From contig BDDC01000029.1 in NCBI GenBank assembly GCA_001662425.1, positions 22,473-86,472 of the forward strand: a stretch of DNA of 64,000 nucleotides, given 5' to 3'. A program made the position numbers and the translations under genes. Shown here one piece after another: positions 45,586-57,645 of the stretch; position 1 is the first letter of the stretch; every line of letters begins with the position of its first letter. The DNA comes from Chlamydomonas sphaeroides. Its lineage: Eukaryota > Chlorophyta > Chlorophyceae > Chlamydomonadales > Chlamydomonadaceae. The notes under the pieces are model-generated. The model was not told where the DNA came from and did not search any database. It saw only the letters and a program-made list of their open reading frames with translations.

Positions 45586-48500
45586 CTACGCCCGCACATA
45601 CGCCCGCAGCAGCGGCGCCGCAGTGGCCAGCAACCGCTTCCGCTCCACCCGGTACGCCAGCGCCGCCGCCAGCCGGGAGTCGGCCTGGCCGCCGCCGCCG
45701 CCGCCGCCAGCCGCCGCCAAGCTCGCCTCGAGCGCCGCCAGCTGCTCCATGTCAGACTCCAGGCTGGTGGCGGCGCCTGCGGGTTTGGGAGTTTAGGTAT
45801 GTGCGCTTGGACGGCCATCACATACGCGCTTACAACATGTTCCTACCTATTCCTAAACGCACGTCACATGGGGACGCGGCCGCCTCGACCAGGCACGGCA
45901 GTCGGACCGGCGCGCACCACCCACAAGCCAGCGCCGCGCCGTTAGTGCAGGGGCAGTGAGGCGGCGCGCCCCAACCCGCGGCCGCACCTTCCGCCTGCAT
46001 GGCCTCGAGCTGCTGCAGCAGTGCCGCCGCCGTGCGCATGCTGGCGTCGCCGCCGGCGCCGTCTGCGTTGGCGTCGCCGCCGTCGGCCAGCGGCAGCGAC
46101 TTGATGGCGGCGTAGAGGTAGGGGTCGGCACCTCGCAGCGCGGACAGGAAGAGCGAGTCGCCTAGCAGGTCCTGGATGCGGGCCAGACTGAGCGGCGCGG
46201 CCGACATCCTACGGGGGACGGCGGGGAACGCAAGGGAGGATTGTGCGTGGTCTGTGTCAATGAGCGGTCAGGTCCTGGATGCGGGCCGGGCAGCGAACAG
46301 TCTGCGGGTCGTAGGCGCTAGGCCCTGGACCGACCGCTTGGCCTCGCGGGCAGCCCTAGGCGCGGTGCCGGGGTCGGGCACGGGCACGGGGCTCGCCTGC
46401 AAGGCTGCCAGATGCTTGGAAGACTACTACAAATCCAAGGTGGATAATTGCACAAATACCAATAACTCATCCTTGCCTTCTCAGCATTCACGCAACCCTG
46501 CTCACTCGGGCGTCAGCTCAAAGGCGATGCGGTCAGCGAGGTTGCCGCCCCGAGGCACGAACCCGTACTGCGCCTGAGGTGTAGGTGGGTTGCGGCGGGT
46601 CAGGGCGGGCGGGGGTGGGGCAGGGTGGCGTCGGACAGGGCAGCAGGCAGCGCGAAGAGGCAGAGGCATCTATGCACTATCAATGCCATGTCATGCCACA
46701 AAATGTGACCACACCATATGCTGCCCCCACACCATACGACACACCTCCAAACACACACCGCAGTTGCCCCTCATGGCCCCAAACTCAGAACCTTTACGGC
46801 AGGTAACATGCCATGTTCGGTCACACGCTGTGTCGTGACAGCCAACCTCTGCTACGCGCACCGGCGAGCGTGTGCTCTCTGCGGCGAGCCGCACCTGCAC
46901 ACACCCCTGGCAGCGCTGCACGCGCCGACGTGCTGTGCAACCGGCACTGCGGCCTCTGGTGCTCGTCACAGCTCACAGGCACGTGTGGCGCCCCGCATCC
47001 CGCACCCACCCACGCACCTGGAAGCGCTGGTTGGTGTAGCCCTCGAAGCCACTGTAGCAAATGGTCACCTCCTCGCCGGCCGCAATGTCGCGCAGCGCGA
47101 CCAGCTCGAAGAACTCGGGCCCGGATCCGGAACCGGATCCGGACATGCTTTCGGATCCGGATCCGGGCGCGGCACTGCCGGGCGCCCGGAAGTCGGCGTT
47201 AGCGGTTGGCCGCGCCGGCGGTGCCGTGCTGGTGGAGGCGGCGGAGGCGGCGGATGCGGAGGCCGGGCCGCTGCTGCCGCTGCCGCCGCTGCTGGGCGCG
47301 TCCGCGTGGTTTGCGAGGTCAAGGAACGGCACGAATGCGAAGGCGTCGGGGCCGGCCCTGAGGCAGCAGCGGTAGGGGAGCGGACACGGCCGATATGCGT
47401 TGGGAGCTAGGTGTCGGCTAACTAGCCAGTGGGCGCTGAGTAACATGACACAGCGCCCCGCCGTAGCGCGCATGTACCTGAACAACGCGCCATTGCGCTG
47501 GACACATAGTCACATGCAAGACAGCAGCCAGTGCGCTGCACAGCACGCGCAGCAGTGCCAGGTGCTCACCTGAAGGCCCGGCTGCGCACGCACGCGAAGG
47601 CCCACTGCAGCCAGCTCGGCACGTCTGGGAGCAGCACGGGACGCACGGGAGCAGGGGCAGCGGCGTGGCGTGGCGATGAGGGCGATGAGTGGCACAGCCG
47701 GCGTCTGTGCCCCCCTCTGCACACGCTGCACCCGGCAACACAGTCTCCACGGCCAACGTTTGCCTCCGCTCTCACCCGGCGCGAGCGGCTCCATCAGCTC
47801 CGGCAGCAGCCCCATCAGTCGGTCCTGCCCGGGGCCGAGGGCCCGCAGCCGCACGCACTTGGGTGCCAGCCGTCGTCCATGAATTGAATTGTTTCTGTGC
47901 TTGACTAGCATCCGAGCCGGTTGTGTCGGCCCAGTCTGCCTAGTTGAGCGTATCGGTAGGAGCAATTCCACCCACTAGGTCCGGTCGATGCCGGCACCCC
48001 TACCAACCCTCAGCCCTCCGCAGCACAACGCCGGCTTGTGCCGCACCCCCCGCATGTCCCCCAAGAGGTCAGGCGGGGCCCCAGCCACGCCACGCCGTTT
48101 TTTGTCCCTGGTCCTGCCGCCCTTGGGCTGCCCAAAGCCCAAGACACGCCCCGCGGGCTCCAGCATCCAACCGCATCCATCCCCTTGCCACCCCCACCCT
48201 CAGGGCTGTGCCAGCTCCCGCACCTGCTGCGCCGCCGCCGCCGACGAGATGGCGCCGTGCTGCAGCTCCGCCAGCCGCGGCGCTTCCCAGCACAGCGGCA
48301 ACGTCAGCGCCTCGGGCGCCGGAAGCAACGCGTCAGCGTAGCGGTGCCAGAAGGCGCCGCCGTCGCCTGCGCGTGGGCGCGTGGGCATGGGTGGGGGCGG
48401 CGCGTCCGTGACACGTGTTTCGTACGGTACGTCGTACGTTACGGTGCGGTATGGTGTACTGCATGGTGCAGGACGCTGCGCTGGGCTGGGAGCCGCCGGC

Positions 48501-49813
48501 CTCAGGGAGCGCAAGGCCTCTTGCCTCATCCGCCAGGGCGTCAACGACTTGTGATGGGATCCTGAACCTTGTGATTGCCTAAAAAGGACACGTGCTCCTC
48601 TCGCCATGTCAGGACACGTGCTGCCCCTCACCTGCCAGCGCGTCCACCAGCGCCAGAGCCAGCAGGATGTCCCAGGGCAGCGGCTCCAGGGAGGCAGACA
48701 ATCCGCCTCGCAGCCGCGGCCAGGCCGCGGGCGGCACCGACAGCCCCCTCTCGTAGTCCAGGACCAGGCAGGCGTCTCGAGGCACCCGGAGGAGCACCTA
48801 GAGGCGGGCGGTGTGTGGGTGGGACAACGAGGGTTGGGAGGGTGGGGTTGGGAGGCGGGAGGAGGGCCAGGACGGGGGCCGAGGTGCAGGACCTGCAGGG
48901 GCACGGGTAGGGGGTCACGGAGAGAGCAGGGACCGGCGGAGCGGGCGGACACGAGAGAGGTCTTGGGTTTCGTTGGGGCGGAACTCCGAGCGTTGTTTGG
49001 GAAGCACGGTGGATGGATGGGACGGGGCTAGGCAGCAGTATGACGTCCCTCTCGGGCGAGATGTGGCTGGCAAGGTTGCGGGCAAAGGGAGCGAGGCGGC
49101 TTGAGGGCGGGGCAGGGGGTGGTGGACTGGGAGGCGGGACCGGTGGGGTGGGGAGAGGAGAAGGTGGGAGACGGGCGCCCGGGGCAGTGGGGCAGGCCTT
49201 CAGGGGAGAGAGGGGAGGTCCGGGGCATTGGGGGGAGCCCCTGCGTGAGGCGGCGGCGAGGGGCGTGGACGAGGGGGCCAGGGAGTCCGGGAGGTGGCGG
49301 TGGGAGCCAGGGCCTGGTGGTGCGGGTCCCAGGGGAGCAGGAGCGCAGGGGCTGGGGGCCCGGGCGACTCGGAGGGTTGCTGCAGAGGGCATGGGCCGGG
49401 CGCGGAAGGATCGACCCGCTTCCCAGGTGTCGAGGGGCTGGCTGCTAGGTGCGGGAGGGTGGTGGGGGTCGGTGGGTGCGACTTCAGGGTGCAGCGTTGA
49501 GGGTAGGCGGCGGCAGGCGAGGTGGAGGGGCGAGGTGGAGGTTGGCGCGGGTCCGTACCTGTCCAGCGCTGGCGGCGCCAGTCGCCACGAGCCCCCGCCC
49601 GGCACCCGTGCCGCGCGACGCGGCGTAGGCGACTCGTGAGGCGTCAACGCCCGCTAGCGCCGCGGTCTCCACAAATGCGTCGGGCGCATGTTCAGGCGCT
49701 GTTGACGCGCGGATGCGCAGGGGGCGGCGACTGGACACATCAATCGAGAACAACCATTGTGAACATCGCTGCCGCGTGGAGAGGCGCCCCGTAATCAGTC
49801 GCTGTGCAAGCAT
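45586..49813 (-). CDS. SET-domain protein lysine methyltransferase (Rubisco LSMT-like)
   Basis: Nine exons in phase encode 506 residues: 49813-49559, 48797-48632, 48366-48224, 47857-47776, 47624-47570, 47357-47018, 46573-46506, 46208-45988 and 45776-45586. The N-terminus (MLAQRLITGRLSTRQR) is basic and hydroxylated, as in a transit peptide. The split SET domain begins with SRGTGAGRGLVAT and continues with LPWDILLALALVDALAG, the insert WLQWAFACVRSRAF, and DAFAFVPFLDLANHAD with the conserved NH of the cofactor pocket. GEEVTICYSGFEGYTNQRF and AQYGFVPRGGNLADRIAFEL complete it. A helical substrate-binding domain follows (RIQDLLGDSLFLSALRG to AYRVERKRLLATAAPLLRAY). This architecture is that of Rubisco large-subunit/aldolase lysine methyltransferases and SETD3/SETD6 relatives, which use S-adenosylmethionine. 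A chloroplast target is plausible but inferred. A Gly/Ser/Ala stretch interrupts the SET core after NHAD. Confidence 0.9.
46166..46287 (-). repeat. Exon-start duplication in SET methyltransferase intron 7
   Basis: A perfect 19-bp segment near the start of exon 8 (46166-46184) recurs at 46269-46287 in the preceding intron, 103 bp apart. Here the copy is on the acceptor side rather than the donor side. Confidence 0.8.
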
Positions 49814-50269
49814 GCTGCGTTGTACGTGCTGAACACAAGGTGCACGGCGTTACTCACAAAACAAAGGATCGACGCAAGTCACCGTGATTGCGCATCATCA
49901 GCTCCTGGCACCAGCATGCTCGTTGTTATCCACATACATAGGAGAAACACTTTTGCACAAACAGCAGCAAAATCGGTGTACTTGTAGTTAGAACACTCCA
50001 ATCCCAGGCGCCGCGCTGCTTCGCAGGCCCCTTGGCCATGGCCAGCGGACGCCTTTGTCGTTGCCCATGCGGATAGCAGCAACAGCTCGCTCTCGTTTTT
50101 ACAAGTCGCAAAATGAGGACGCCCTTTGTTAACGAAGACTTCTTCTCTGGAGGTGTGGTTCACATGCATGATATAAAATTTATGGGACTGCTAACAAGGG
50201 CTGCTTGCCGCTGGAGCCGCAGCATCCACTGTTGACCGGCACTGCTGCGCGCTTCGCGCATGCCTTGCA
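49814..50269. promoter_or_regulatory. Divergent promoter region, SET methyltransferase / kinase
   Basis: 456 bp separate the start codons. The kinase side has TATAAAA at 50172-50178, 92-98 bp before its ATG. No clear TATA box faces the methyltransferase. The region is relatively AT-rich. Confidence 0.6.
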
Positions 50270-53200
50270 ATGTTGTCTGTCTGCACAGAAGATGATGGTG
50301 GCTTGTCTATTGGCGCGCTGCCCGTGTTGGCGGCTGCTGTCCTGCTGTCCGTGGCGCTCATGAGCTGCCTCTGGGGCAAGAAAGAGGAGGAGAAGCCCAG
50401 GCCAGCAGCAAATGCGCCCACGCACGCTAGCAGCGCCCAAGTGGCGGCCAAACCCACAGCACCACCGGTTCCGGCGCCTCCGCCCGCACGAACCATAACC
50501 TCCCAGGCGCCCGCCGCGCCGACCAGCGGCGTGGCAGACCACACACACATGGGCGGAGGCTTCGAGTCAGAGGCCTACTCAGCTATGACCACGGGCGGCC
50601 CGCAACGGCCAGGGCAACCCGCCAACCCCGTATCGATGCCATCGCAGCAGCCGCAGCAGCCTAAGCCGGCCCGCGCGCCGGGAACGCCCAAGGCCGCCCC
50701 TGGGCCTTCGTACGAGAGTGACGATGAAGGCGAGGGCGCAGCCACGGTAGAGGAGCGCCTGAATGACATCACGCGCTCAGTCAAGGGCCACGCCAACGCG
50801 GCGGGCGCGGGAGCCCTGGACGAGGCGGCGCGGCGGCAGGCGGAGGAGGCGGCGAAGCGGACGGCCGCAGCGGAGCGGGAGCGGGTCGCACAAGAGGAGG
50901 CTGCCAAGGTGGGGCGTTCCGGTGCCACGTGCGGAAAGGTGTGGGGCTACAGGCGGTGTGGCTGGGCGGCGGAGTCCACACAGTGGGCAGGTCGCAGCTC
51001 TCCACGTTGGACATGAAACCCCCTGACCTATGCTCTGCTTCCCGTGTCCTACAGGCATCGGCGGTAGCGGGAGCACCTGCGGCTGCCGCGCCGGCAGCCG
51101 CGGATGGCGCAGGAGGGCCGCTCGCCGTCGCGGCGGCGGCCGCGGCTCCCAGCCCTGGGCAGACAGCGCCCATGGCCGCAGCAGCGCCCGCGGCGCTGCC
51201 AGCGCCGGAGGCGACCGGGCCGCCGCCCACGACGGACCCCGGCGGCGCAGCCGTCAAACAGGCGCAGGAGCTCGAAATAGACCTTGACATCGACCTGACG
51301 AAGGGCGACCTCAAAGTGGACTACAGCACACGCGGTCTCCTTGGCCAGGGCGGCTTCGCGGCCGTGTACAAGGGCCGATACAAGTGAGCCCCACTCGGCG
51401 CTAACCGTATGGGGCCAGGAGCCCAGTAAGCGCGTGCCTCCTGCAGTTGGGCCGCTTCGGAGCTCCGCTCCTCTTTTTGCGGAAAGCGGCTGTCACCACT
51501 TCGCAAATCGCCGCCCTGGCCCACATGCCGGGCTGACATGCCTCATGCTGAAATGTCTCCCTGGTCGGCTGCCGCTTCCGCTACTGCTGCACAGGGGCCA
51601 GCGGGTGGCGGTCAAAATGATCAAGAAGACGGCGGGCTCCAGCCTCGCCGACCTGCAGGTGGGGTGCAGGATGCGTGCGGGTCGGATGTGGTCAGTTGTC
51701 GGCCGCCCATGCCGTAGTAGGCATATACCTGCCTCGAACTGCCGCCGCTGGTGCGTGCCCTGGCCTCCTGTGCCGTGCCGGGCAAGCTCACCCAGCTCCT
51801 GGGCCCATGCCTCCGGCCAGGTCCTTGCCTGTTGAACCCCTTGATACGCCCCCGGTCTATGATGCAGGAGGACATGAACGCGCTCATGCACGAGCTGCAC
51901 ATCTTGCGGCAGGTGCGTCGCCGCTCTTGATTGGACCCATGGGGCACAACCCCATGGCCCGCGGCGCGCGAAAAGCCTGTGGTGTCCGTAGCATGGCATT
52001 GCCCAAGCATGCTGCGCGGCTGTACTTCCGAGGGGCAACATCGGGCCTCTATGTCGCCGCCGGCCGTGGCATGGGCACCCATGCCGGCGACCAGCGTTCG
52101 GACTGCGCGCACTGCCCGTAAACCCTGCCTCGCCACCGCACCGCACTGGCAGGTAAACCACCCCAACATCGTGACGCTGTTTGGCGGCTGCCTCAAGCCG
52201 CCCCACATCTTCCTGGTGGAGGAGCGCATGGAGGTGCGCCGGGGCTGTGGTGTGCGGGTAGAGGGTCGAGGAGCCAAGGCGCGGCTGGGGGCTGGCCTGC
52301 TACTGCCCGCGGGCTCGCGGCCACGCCCTCCTCATGCTTGTTCAGTCGTTTCCTCTGCGGAGGACTTGTGATCATCGGGCGGTACGCTTCCAGCTTTGGG
52401 CACGGGCTTTCGCTCGGAGATTGCAAACAAGTTCGTTACTCCCATGGCACTCCCCTTCTGCAGGGCACGCTGGACTTCTACGTGCACCAGGTCCGCAAGA
52501 ACGACGCGCTCAGCGTGCGGGAGGTGGTCTACTTTGCGCTGGACATCGGCTGCGGACTTTCCTACTTGCATCCGAGGTACGACAGTACGGCAGTACGGAC
52601 CACTGGGATGCGTTTCTAGGAAGGGCTTAGGCTGGGGACATGCCGGGGGCGTCCCGGTCGTTATCTTGTCGCGACGACTAGGAACACCCCGATGCGTTGC
52701 ACCCACGGCACGCCAGTGCTTTGGGTGCGGCAGAACGACGTCAAGTGTTCATGTGATGTGAAGACTTTTGTTCTTACAAAGTCAGCCCCAGCTGAAGTCA
52801 GCCCCAATTCACTCGCCCCCAAACATCACCTTGGCCGGCTTGGCCTCGTTCCTGGCCTTCGCATGGCCACCATTATGGCCAGCTGCGCGTTGGTCGTGCC
52901 TCTTCCTGCGGCACGCGCCAGCTCATGAAACACGCCAGCGGCAGCTAGCGCAGTGCCGGCTCTGCCGCCGCCACTGGCCGCCAAGCCCCAGGCCTCTTCC
53001 ACTTCAAGCCTTTGACCCTAACCCTGATCTTGACCTTGAACGGCTGTGGCTCTCCCTTGCGCGCCTGCCGTGATCCTCCCCTCAACCCCCAGGATCGTGC
53101 ATCGGGACCTCAAGCCCGCCAACGTGCTGCTGAGCCGCGAGGGGCGCTGCAAGATCAGCGACTTCGGGTTGGCCCGGTACGTCGCTCTCTTCTAGCAGCA

Positions 53201-54702
53201 CGCCTGCCAAGACCTTCGTGTTGGGGCATCCCCCTTGCGAGCCAACACGCGGCTCGTCACCCGCCGCAGTGCGTGCACCTTCCCGTCCCGCACCCCGCCA
53301 CAAGCCCCCGTCGCCATATCCTCTTACAAAACATATCCCCGTCGACGTGCCGCCTCCACAGTACCAAGATCAAGGAGTACCTGTCCACCAAAAACCTGGA
53401 CGCCGGCACCACCGCCTACATCGCGCCCGAGTGCTTCATGAGCATGGACAACCCCGACATGCACGACCTGAGGCGCTCCGTGACGGACCGCACGGACATC
53501 TACGCGCTGGGTGCGTGGCGCGCGGGGTTGAAAGAAGTCGGGGCCTCATGTGGAGGGCGGGGCTCGCCTTGGCTCCTGTCGGTTTTGGTGGCGCACCGGC
53601 GCTGCCAGAGCCGCGGCCCTTCGTGACTGAGTGGACGCTGCACGTGCATGTACGGTGGGCGGTGGGCGTGAACGTTATCCCTCGCATTTCGGTGTCCGTG
53701 CCTCCATCTTCCCATTGCATACGCGGCTTGCCCCCAACGCAGGCATCATCATCTGGGAGATGCTGGCGGGCAAGCGCCCCTGGCAGGGCCTCAAGCCGCT
53801 GCTGGTGGCGTACCAGGTATGGCCGGGGGCGCAGCAGCTGCTTCCATGGGCTTGGGGGCAGCAGTCGGCCGGGGCCTGCGCAAGGCCGGGGTGTAGGGAC
53901 CTGCCTTTACACAGTCCCAAAGCGGACTCGCAAAACGCTCTGCTGCGCGGCTCGCCTGGCGCTGCCACAGGTGGCGTACCGCAGCCTGCGGCCGCCGCTG
54001 TTCGAGCTGGGCTCGCGCTGCCCCCCGCGGCTGCGGCAGCTCATCGAGGACTGCTGGTGCCAGGAGCCCAAGCGCCGGCCCAGCAGCCAGGAGGTGGGCA
54101 CCGGACTAGCGGCGGCGTGCGGCGGGGGCAGGGCCCGCCGGATGCGGCGGGGGGAGGGGGGCGCGCCTGCTTCGTGTCAGGCATTTGCAAGAGGCCCTGC
54201 GCTGCCTCGCACTGTGTGGGCCAGCGCACATCTTGTTGGTGCCCTTGGCGCGTTTCGTGCGTACCGCGTGCTGACGTCAGGATGCATTGCGCGACCATCC
54301 GCTGCCTGCAGGTGGTGGACCGGCTGCTGGAGATCCTGAACGAACTCCCGCCGGAGCAGGTGGGCGGGCGCTGTGTGGCTTCGTGGGGCGGGGCGCGAGC
54401 AGTGTCCGCCGCTGGTCTCGGGGCCCAGTGCCACTGGGGCAATGTACTTCGGACATGCCTGCGGGACTCGTTTATGGACCATGGACTGCTGCGAGCGTGA
54501 ACGAACTGGCAGCTGCAACCGCCCCCGCCCCGCCTCGGCACCGCAGGAGTTCCCGCCGGGGCCAGCGCAGCCGCAGCAGCTGGCCGCCGCACCCGCCGCC
54601 GCGCCGGCGCAGGGCGCTGCCCGGCCCAAGGCGCCGGCACCGCAGCAGCCGGCTGTGGCCCAGGCCCAGGTCGTGTCGCCGCACGACGTTGTGTTGCAGT
54701 GA
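50270..54702 (+). CDS. Membrane-anchored protein kinase, TKL (MAP3K-like) group
   Basis: Twelve exons in phase encode 634 residues: 50270-50908, 51055-51383, 51595-51658, 51868-51912, 52153-52233, 52464-52576, 53093-53176, 53362-53510, 53743-53816, 53971-54093, 54312-54359 and 54547-54702. A hydrophobic segment at residues about 12-38 (LPVLAAAVLLSVALMSCLWG) followed by KKEEEK suggests a single N-terminal anchor with the kinase in the cytosol. Residues 40-290 are Pro/Ala/Gln-rich with a short charged helix. The kinase domain (about 305-570) is complete: GQGGFAAVYKG, VAVK near 330, HELHIL, VNHPNIVTLFGG, HRDLKPANVLL, DFGLAR, TAYIAPE, an SDVYSLG-equivalent RTDIYALG, and CWCQEPKRRPS. All catalytic residues are present, so it should be an active Ser/Thr (or dual-specificity) kinase. 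The C-terminus is Pro/Ala/Gln-rich. Its pathway is unknown. Confidence 0.88.
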
Positions 54703-57645
54703 TGGGGCTCGCAGCGCAGCAAGAGGCGTGCGTGATGCTGCACAGGAGGGCGGTCGGTGCTACGCGGCCCAGGCGCCGTCGCCGCATGGTGGCAGGGCCC
54801 GGGCCGCCGCCGCAGCCCCGCTAGCGTGGCGGGCCTTTGCTCGCGCTGCTCGGTGCTGGCGCCGCCGGCGGCACGGGCCGTTGGGCCTTGGCTCTGTCGA
54901 GGCGCGGCATACATGCTCGCCCCGCTGGCGGCCGTGGCCGGCGGCAACGACATGGAGATGCCGAACCCTGATGTTGTCGCCGCATGGCGTCGTCGTCAAG
55001 TAGTTGTGAAGCTGCGTTGCACGCTGCCGGGGTCCAGCGGGATCCTGGCGGCACGTGCGCCCTGGGCACGCCCAGCTGCTGCCCCACTCTTGTTGTCGTT
55101 GTGGCGGTCTTCATGGCCGTTCTAGACAGAGCGGTAGGTGCCCTGGTGGCTGCAGGAAAGCGGGTCCCCAGGGTGCGGCCGTAGTGCTTGGCGTGGCGCG
55201 GCAACACGAGGTTCTGGTACCGTAGTAGGCGAGAGACCCCGTCCCGAAAGAGGCCTGATAAGGCGCTTATGGCGGGCCGTGAGCCACGGGCCCAGAGCAC
55301 CCCATGAACCGTCGCCCCACGGAGGTCATCCATGTTTGCGCGGAGCGGCGCGCGTGTTTCAGGCATGTTGGCCATGGGGCGTACAAGTGTCCTGCTTGTG
55401 CATTAGCGAGCTGTGCTGGCGCGACATCCCGTTGCTTGGACACGCCCCGCGCGAGCGGCGCTTGGCGGTCTGTCCTAGATTGCGCACGCGCGTGCGCACT
55501 GGCGCGCGGCGCGGCGGCGGCGTTGTGCGGTGCCACAGGGCTGTCTACCTGGGGCACGAGGAATGGACTAGGTTCTTTGCGTGGGGCTGCTGCTGCAGTG
55601 GTGGCGGCGGCTGGCTACAAGCAAAACCGGACCGGCCGGCCGTCGCCCGGTCGGGGAGGGTGGTTCGCGGCAGGCGATCGACCTGTAGGTTCACGCTCCA
55701 TCTAGACACCTTGCTAGGGCCCAGGAGCTTCCCTTAGCTGGAGCTGCTTTGCACTGAGCCTGCAGGGCCTGTTCGCCCATGTTGCGGAAGCGGGCGGCGT
55801 CGCTGTTAGTATGGAGGCAAGACGCGGCGGCGGCAAAAGGGGCGGTGGACTGCGAATGCGCTTTTGGCAATATGGCGGGGGTGTTTGATGGGAATGTCGG
55901 GCGGTGGTGCCATAGGTGCTGTGGGTTTCGCCGGGGTGGGCCGGAACATCATTAAGCATGCGCCGAGGGGGCTTGGGGGCGGGCATGGAAACGCATGCCT
56001 CATGTGCGGGCTCGTGCCCGTTGTGCGAGTTGGCGTAGCGAGCCGGAGATCGGCTTGTGGGAGGCGACGGACGATACATCTGCAATACATGCGAACGTAA
56101 CGAATAACACCCCAATGCGCGGGAGAGATTTCGGGTCCCTCGCCTCGCCGCCATACGCCTCCAGGCAGGGTCTGCATAGGGCACGGCTTCCGCGGACCAG
56201 GCCTGGGCCAAAAATGGCCTGTGCCCGGGGGCGATCACGGCAAGCCCAGGAGTTTCCTGTCTATGATAAGCTAAAACGAAGTTAAAGGAGGAATATTTCC
56301 CCAGCTGACGTCCTCTTCGACGTCCCCCCCGGCCCCGGACACACAAAACCCTTACGTCACCAATCTAGCCCGACCTCGCCGCGTTCTACCATGCACTGCT
56401 CGCAGAACGGAGCTGCGCTTGGGTTCATGGCTTGGGTGCAGCGCTGCGCAGCCGGCCGGTCAGTTAAGTCAAAGAGCTGATATCCACGATGCCGCGGTGC
56501 GGTCTCGACCCCCCCGCCCCCCATCAGGTGTTTCATGACCCCGACACGACCGCAGCCCACATGGCGCTTACCTTTGCCCACCGGTGGCAACCTGCCGCAC
56601 CAAGCCCAGCCAGCACCCGGCCCCCTTGCTGCTGTGAGTCGTTAGGCGCTGCATACCGCGAGCGCGGTAGCCGGTTCGGGGACTGGGAACCAAAACGAGC
56701 GCGGCAGGACCAAGGGTGGGCGGCTTGGGGCAGGTCGACTCAGCCAACGGCCGCCACACCCCTGTCCTGGCTACATTATGGGCTTCTACTAGATTCTCGC
56801 GCGGCCTGCTTGGCGTGGCGCGCACGAGCGGACCTGAGACTCAGGAGGGGCTTTTAGCTGAAGCATGCGCGGTCCCCTTCCCGGTCTACGTAGCCACTTA
56901 TCGAGTATGGTGTTTCGGGTGCGTGCGCTCAGGGTGAATCATACGGAGAGAAATGTCGATTGCAGTACACACATGACGCTGCCCCGTGCGCGTCACTCTC
57001 CGCATGAATCATCCTCTGTCGCTCACAGCAGTGTTCTGCCAAGGCTGCATAGTCCATAGCAACAACCCTACCTACCTGCGGTTGCAGGACCGCGCGTTAT
57101 AGCGTGCCGTTTCCGCGTGACAGCACGCTCCGTGCGCTTAAACCAACTCACTCCTTACTTCTCACATTCTCAACAGCACTGCCCCTGCGCCCCTAAGTCC
57201 CCTTTGCGCCGCAAGCGGCACTCAGTTCCTGCACAGACTTTTGTGAGCACCTACTACTTCACTCAGCCTGTTTCTGCTTAAGCTGAACCCTTGGCTGGGC
57301 GCGTGCATTTCCGTGTCAGCAAGGCGATCAGAACGGGGCTCGCACGCCGAGCCCCTCCTGAAGGCAAAGCATCATTGAAAGCTGGCTGCGGTAACGACGC
57401 CGCCTCTTGAGGGTGAAGCGGTAAGCGCATGGATGTCCCCAGATGTTCTGGCATGGGGAAGTTGCTGGCGTAGTGCAGGGTCTGAGAATGCTGAAGGAAA
57501 CCGGCACAAGGGCCGTGACGACCTTGCATACCGCGTGACCACGCACCATGCTTTCCTGGTTGTGTTGGCTGCTCAAATGACCGAAACTCGCTCTCCGGCA
57601 CTGAGATGCCATCTCGTCCCCCACGCACAGGTCCCGCTTCGGTAA
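54703..57645. other. 2.9-kb intergenic region, kinase to SBP gene
   Basis: Contains the kinase 3' UTR and the SBP promoter. Several frames of 100-210 codons exist on both strands, but none shows a domain, consistent codon pattern or splice junctions, so I do not call a gene. Part of it (56950-57300) is less GC-rich than average. Confidence 0.45.

Noticed and set aside
48586..48622. GGACACGTGCT direct repeat in an intron of the SET gene
   Set aside because: Only 11 bases, not at a splice junction, so not counted with the exon-end duplications.
55714..56346. 210-codon frame on the minus strand in the kinase-SBP spacer
   Set aside because: No domain, compositional bias typical of random GC-rich frames, and no splice or promoter support.
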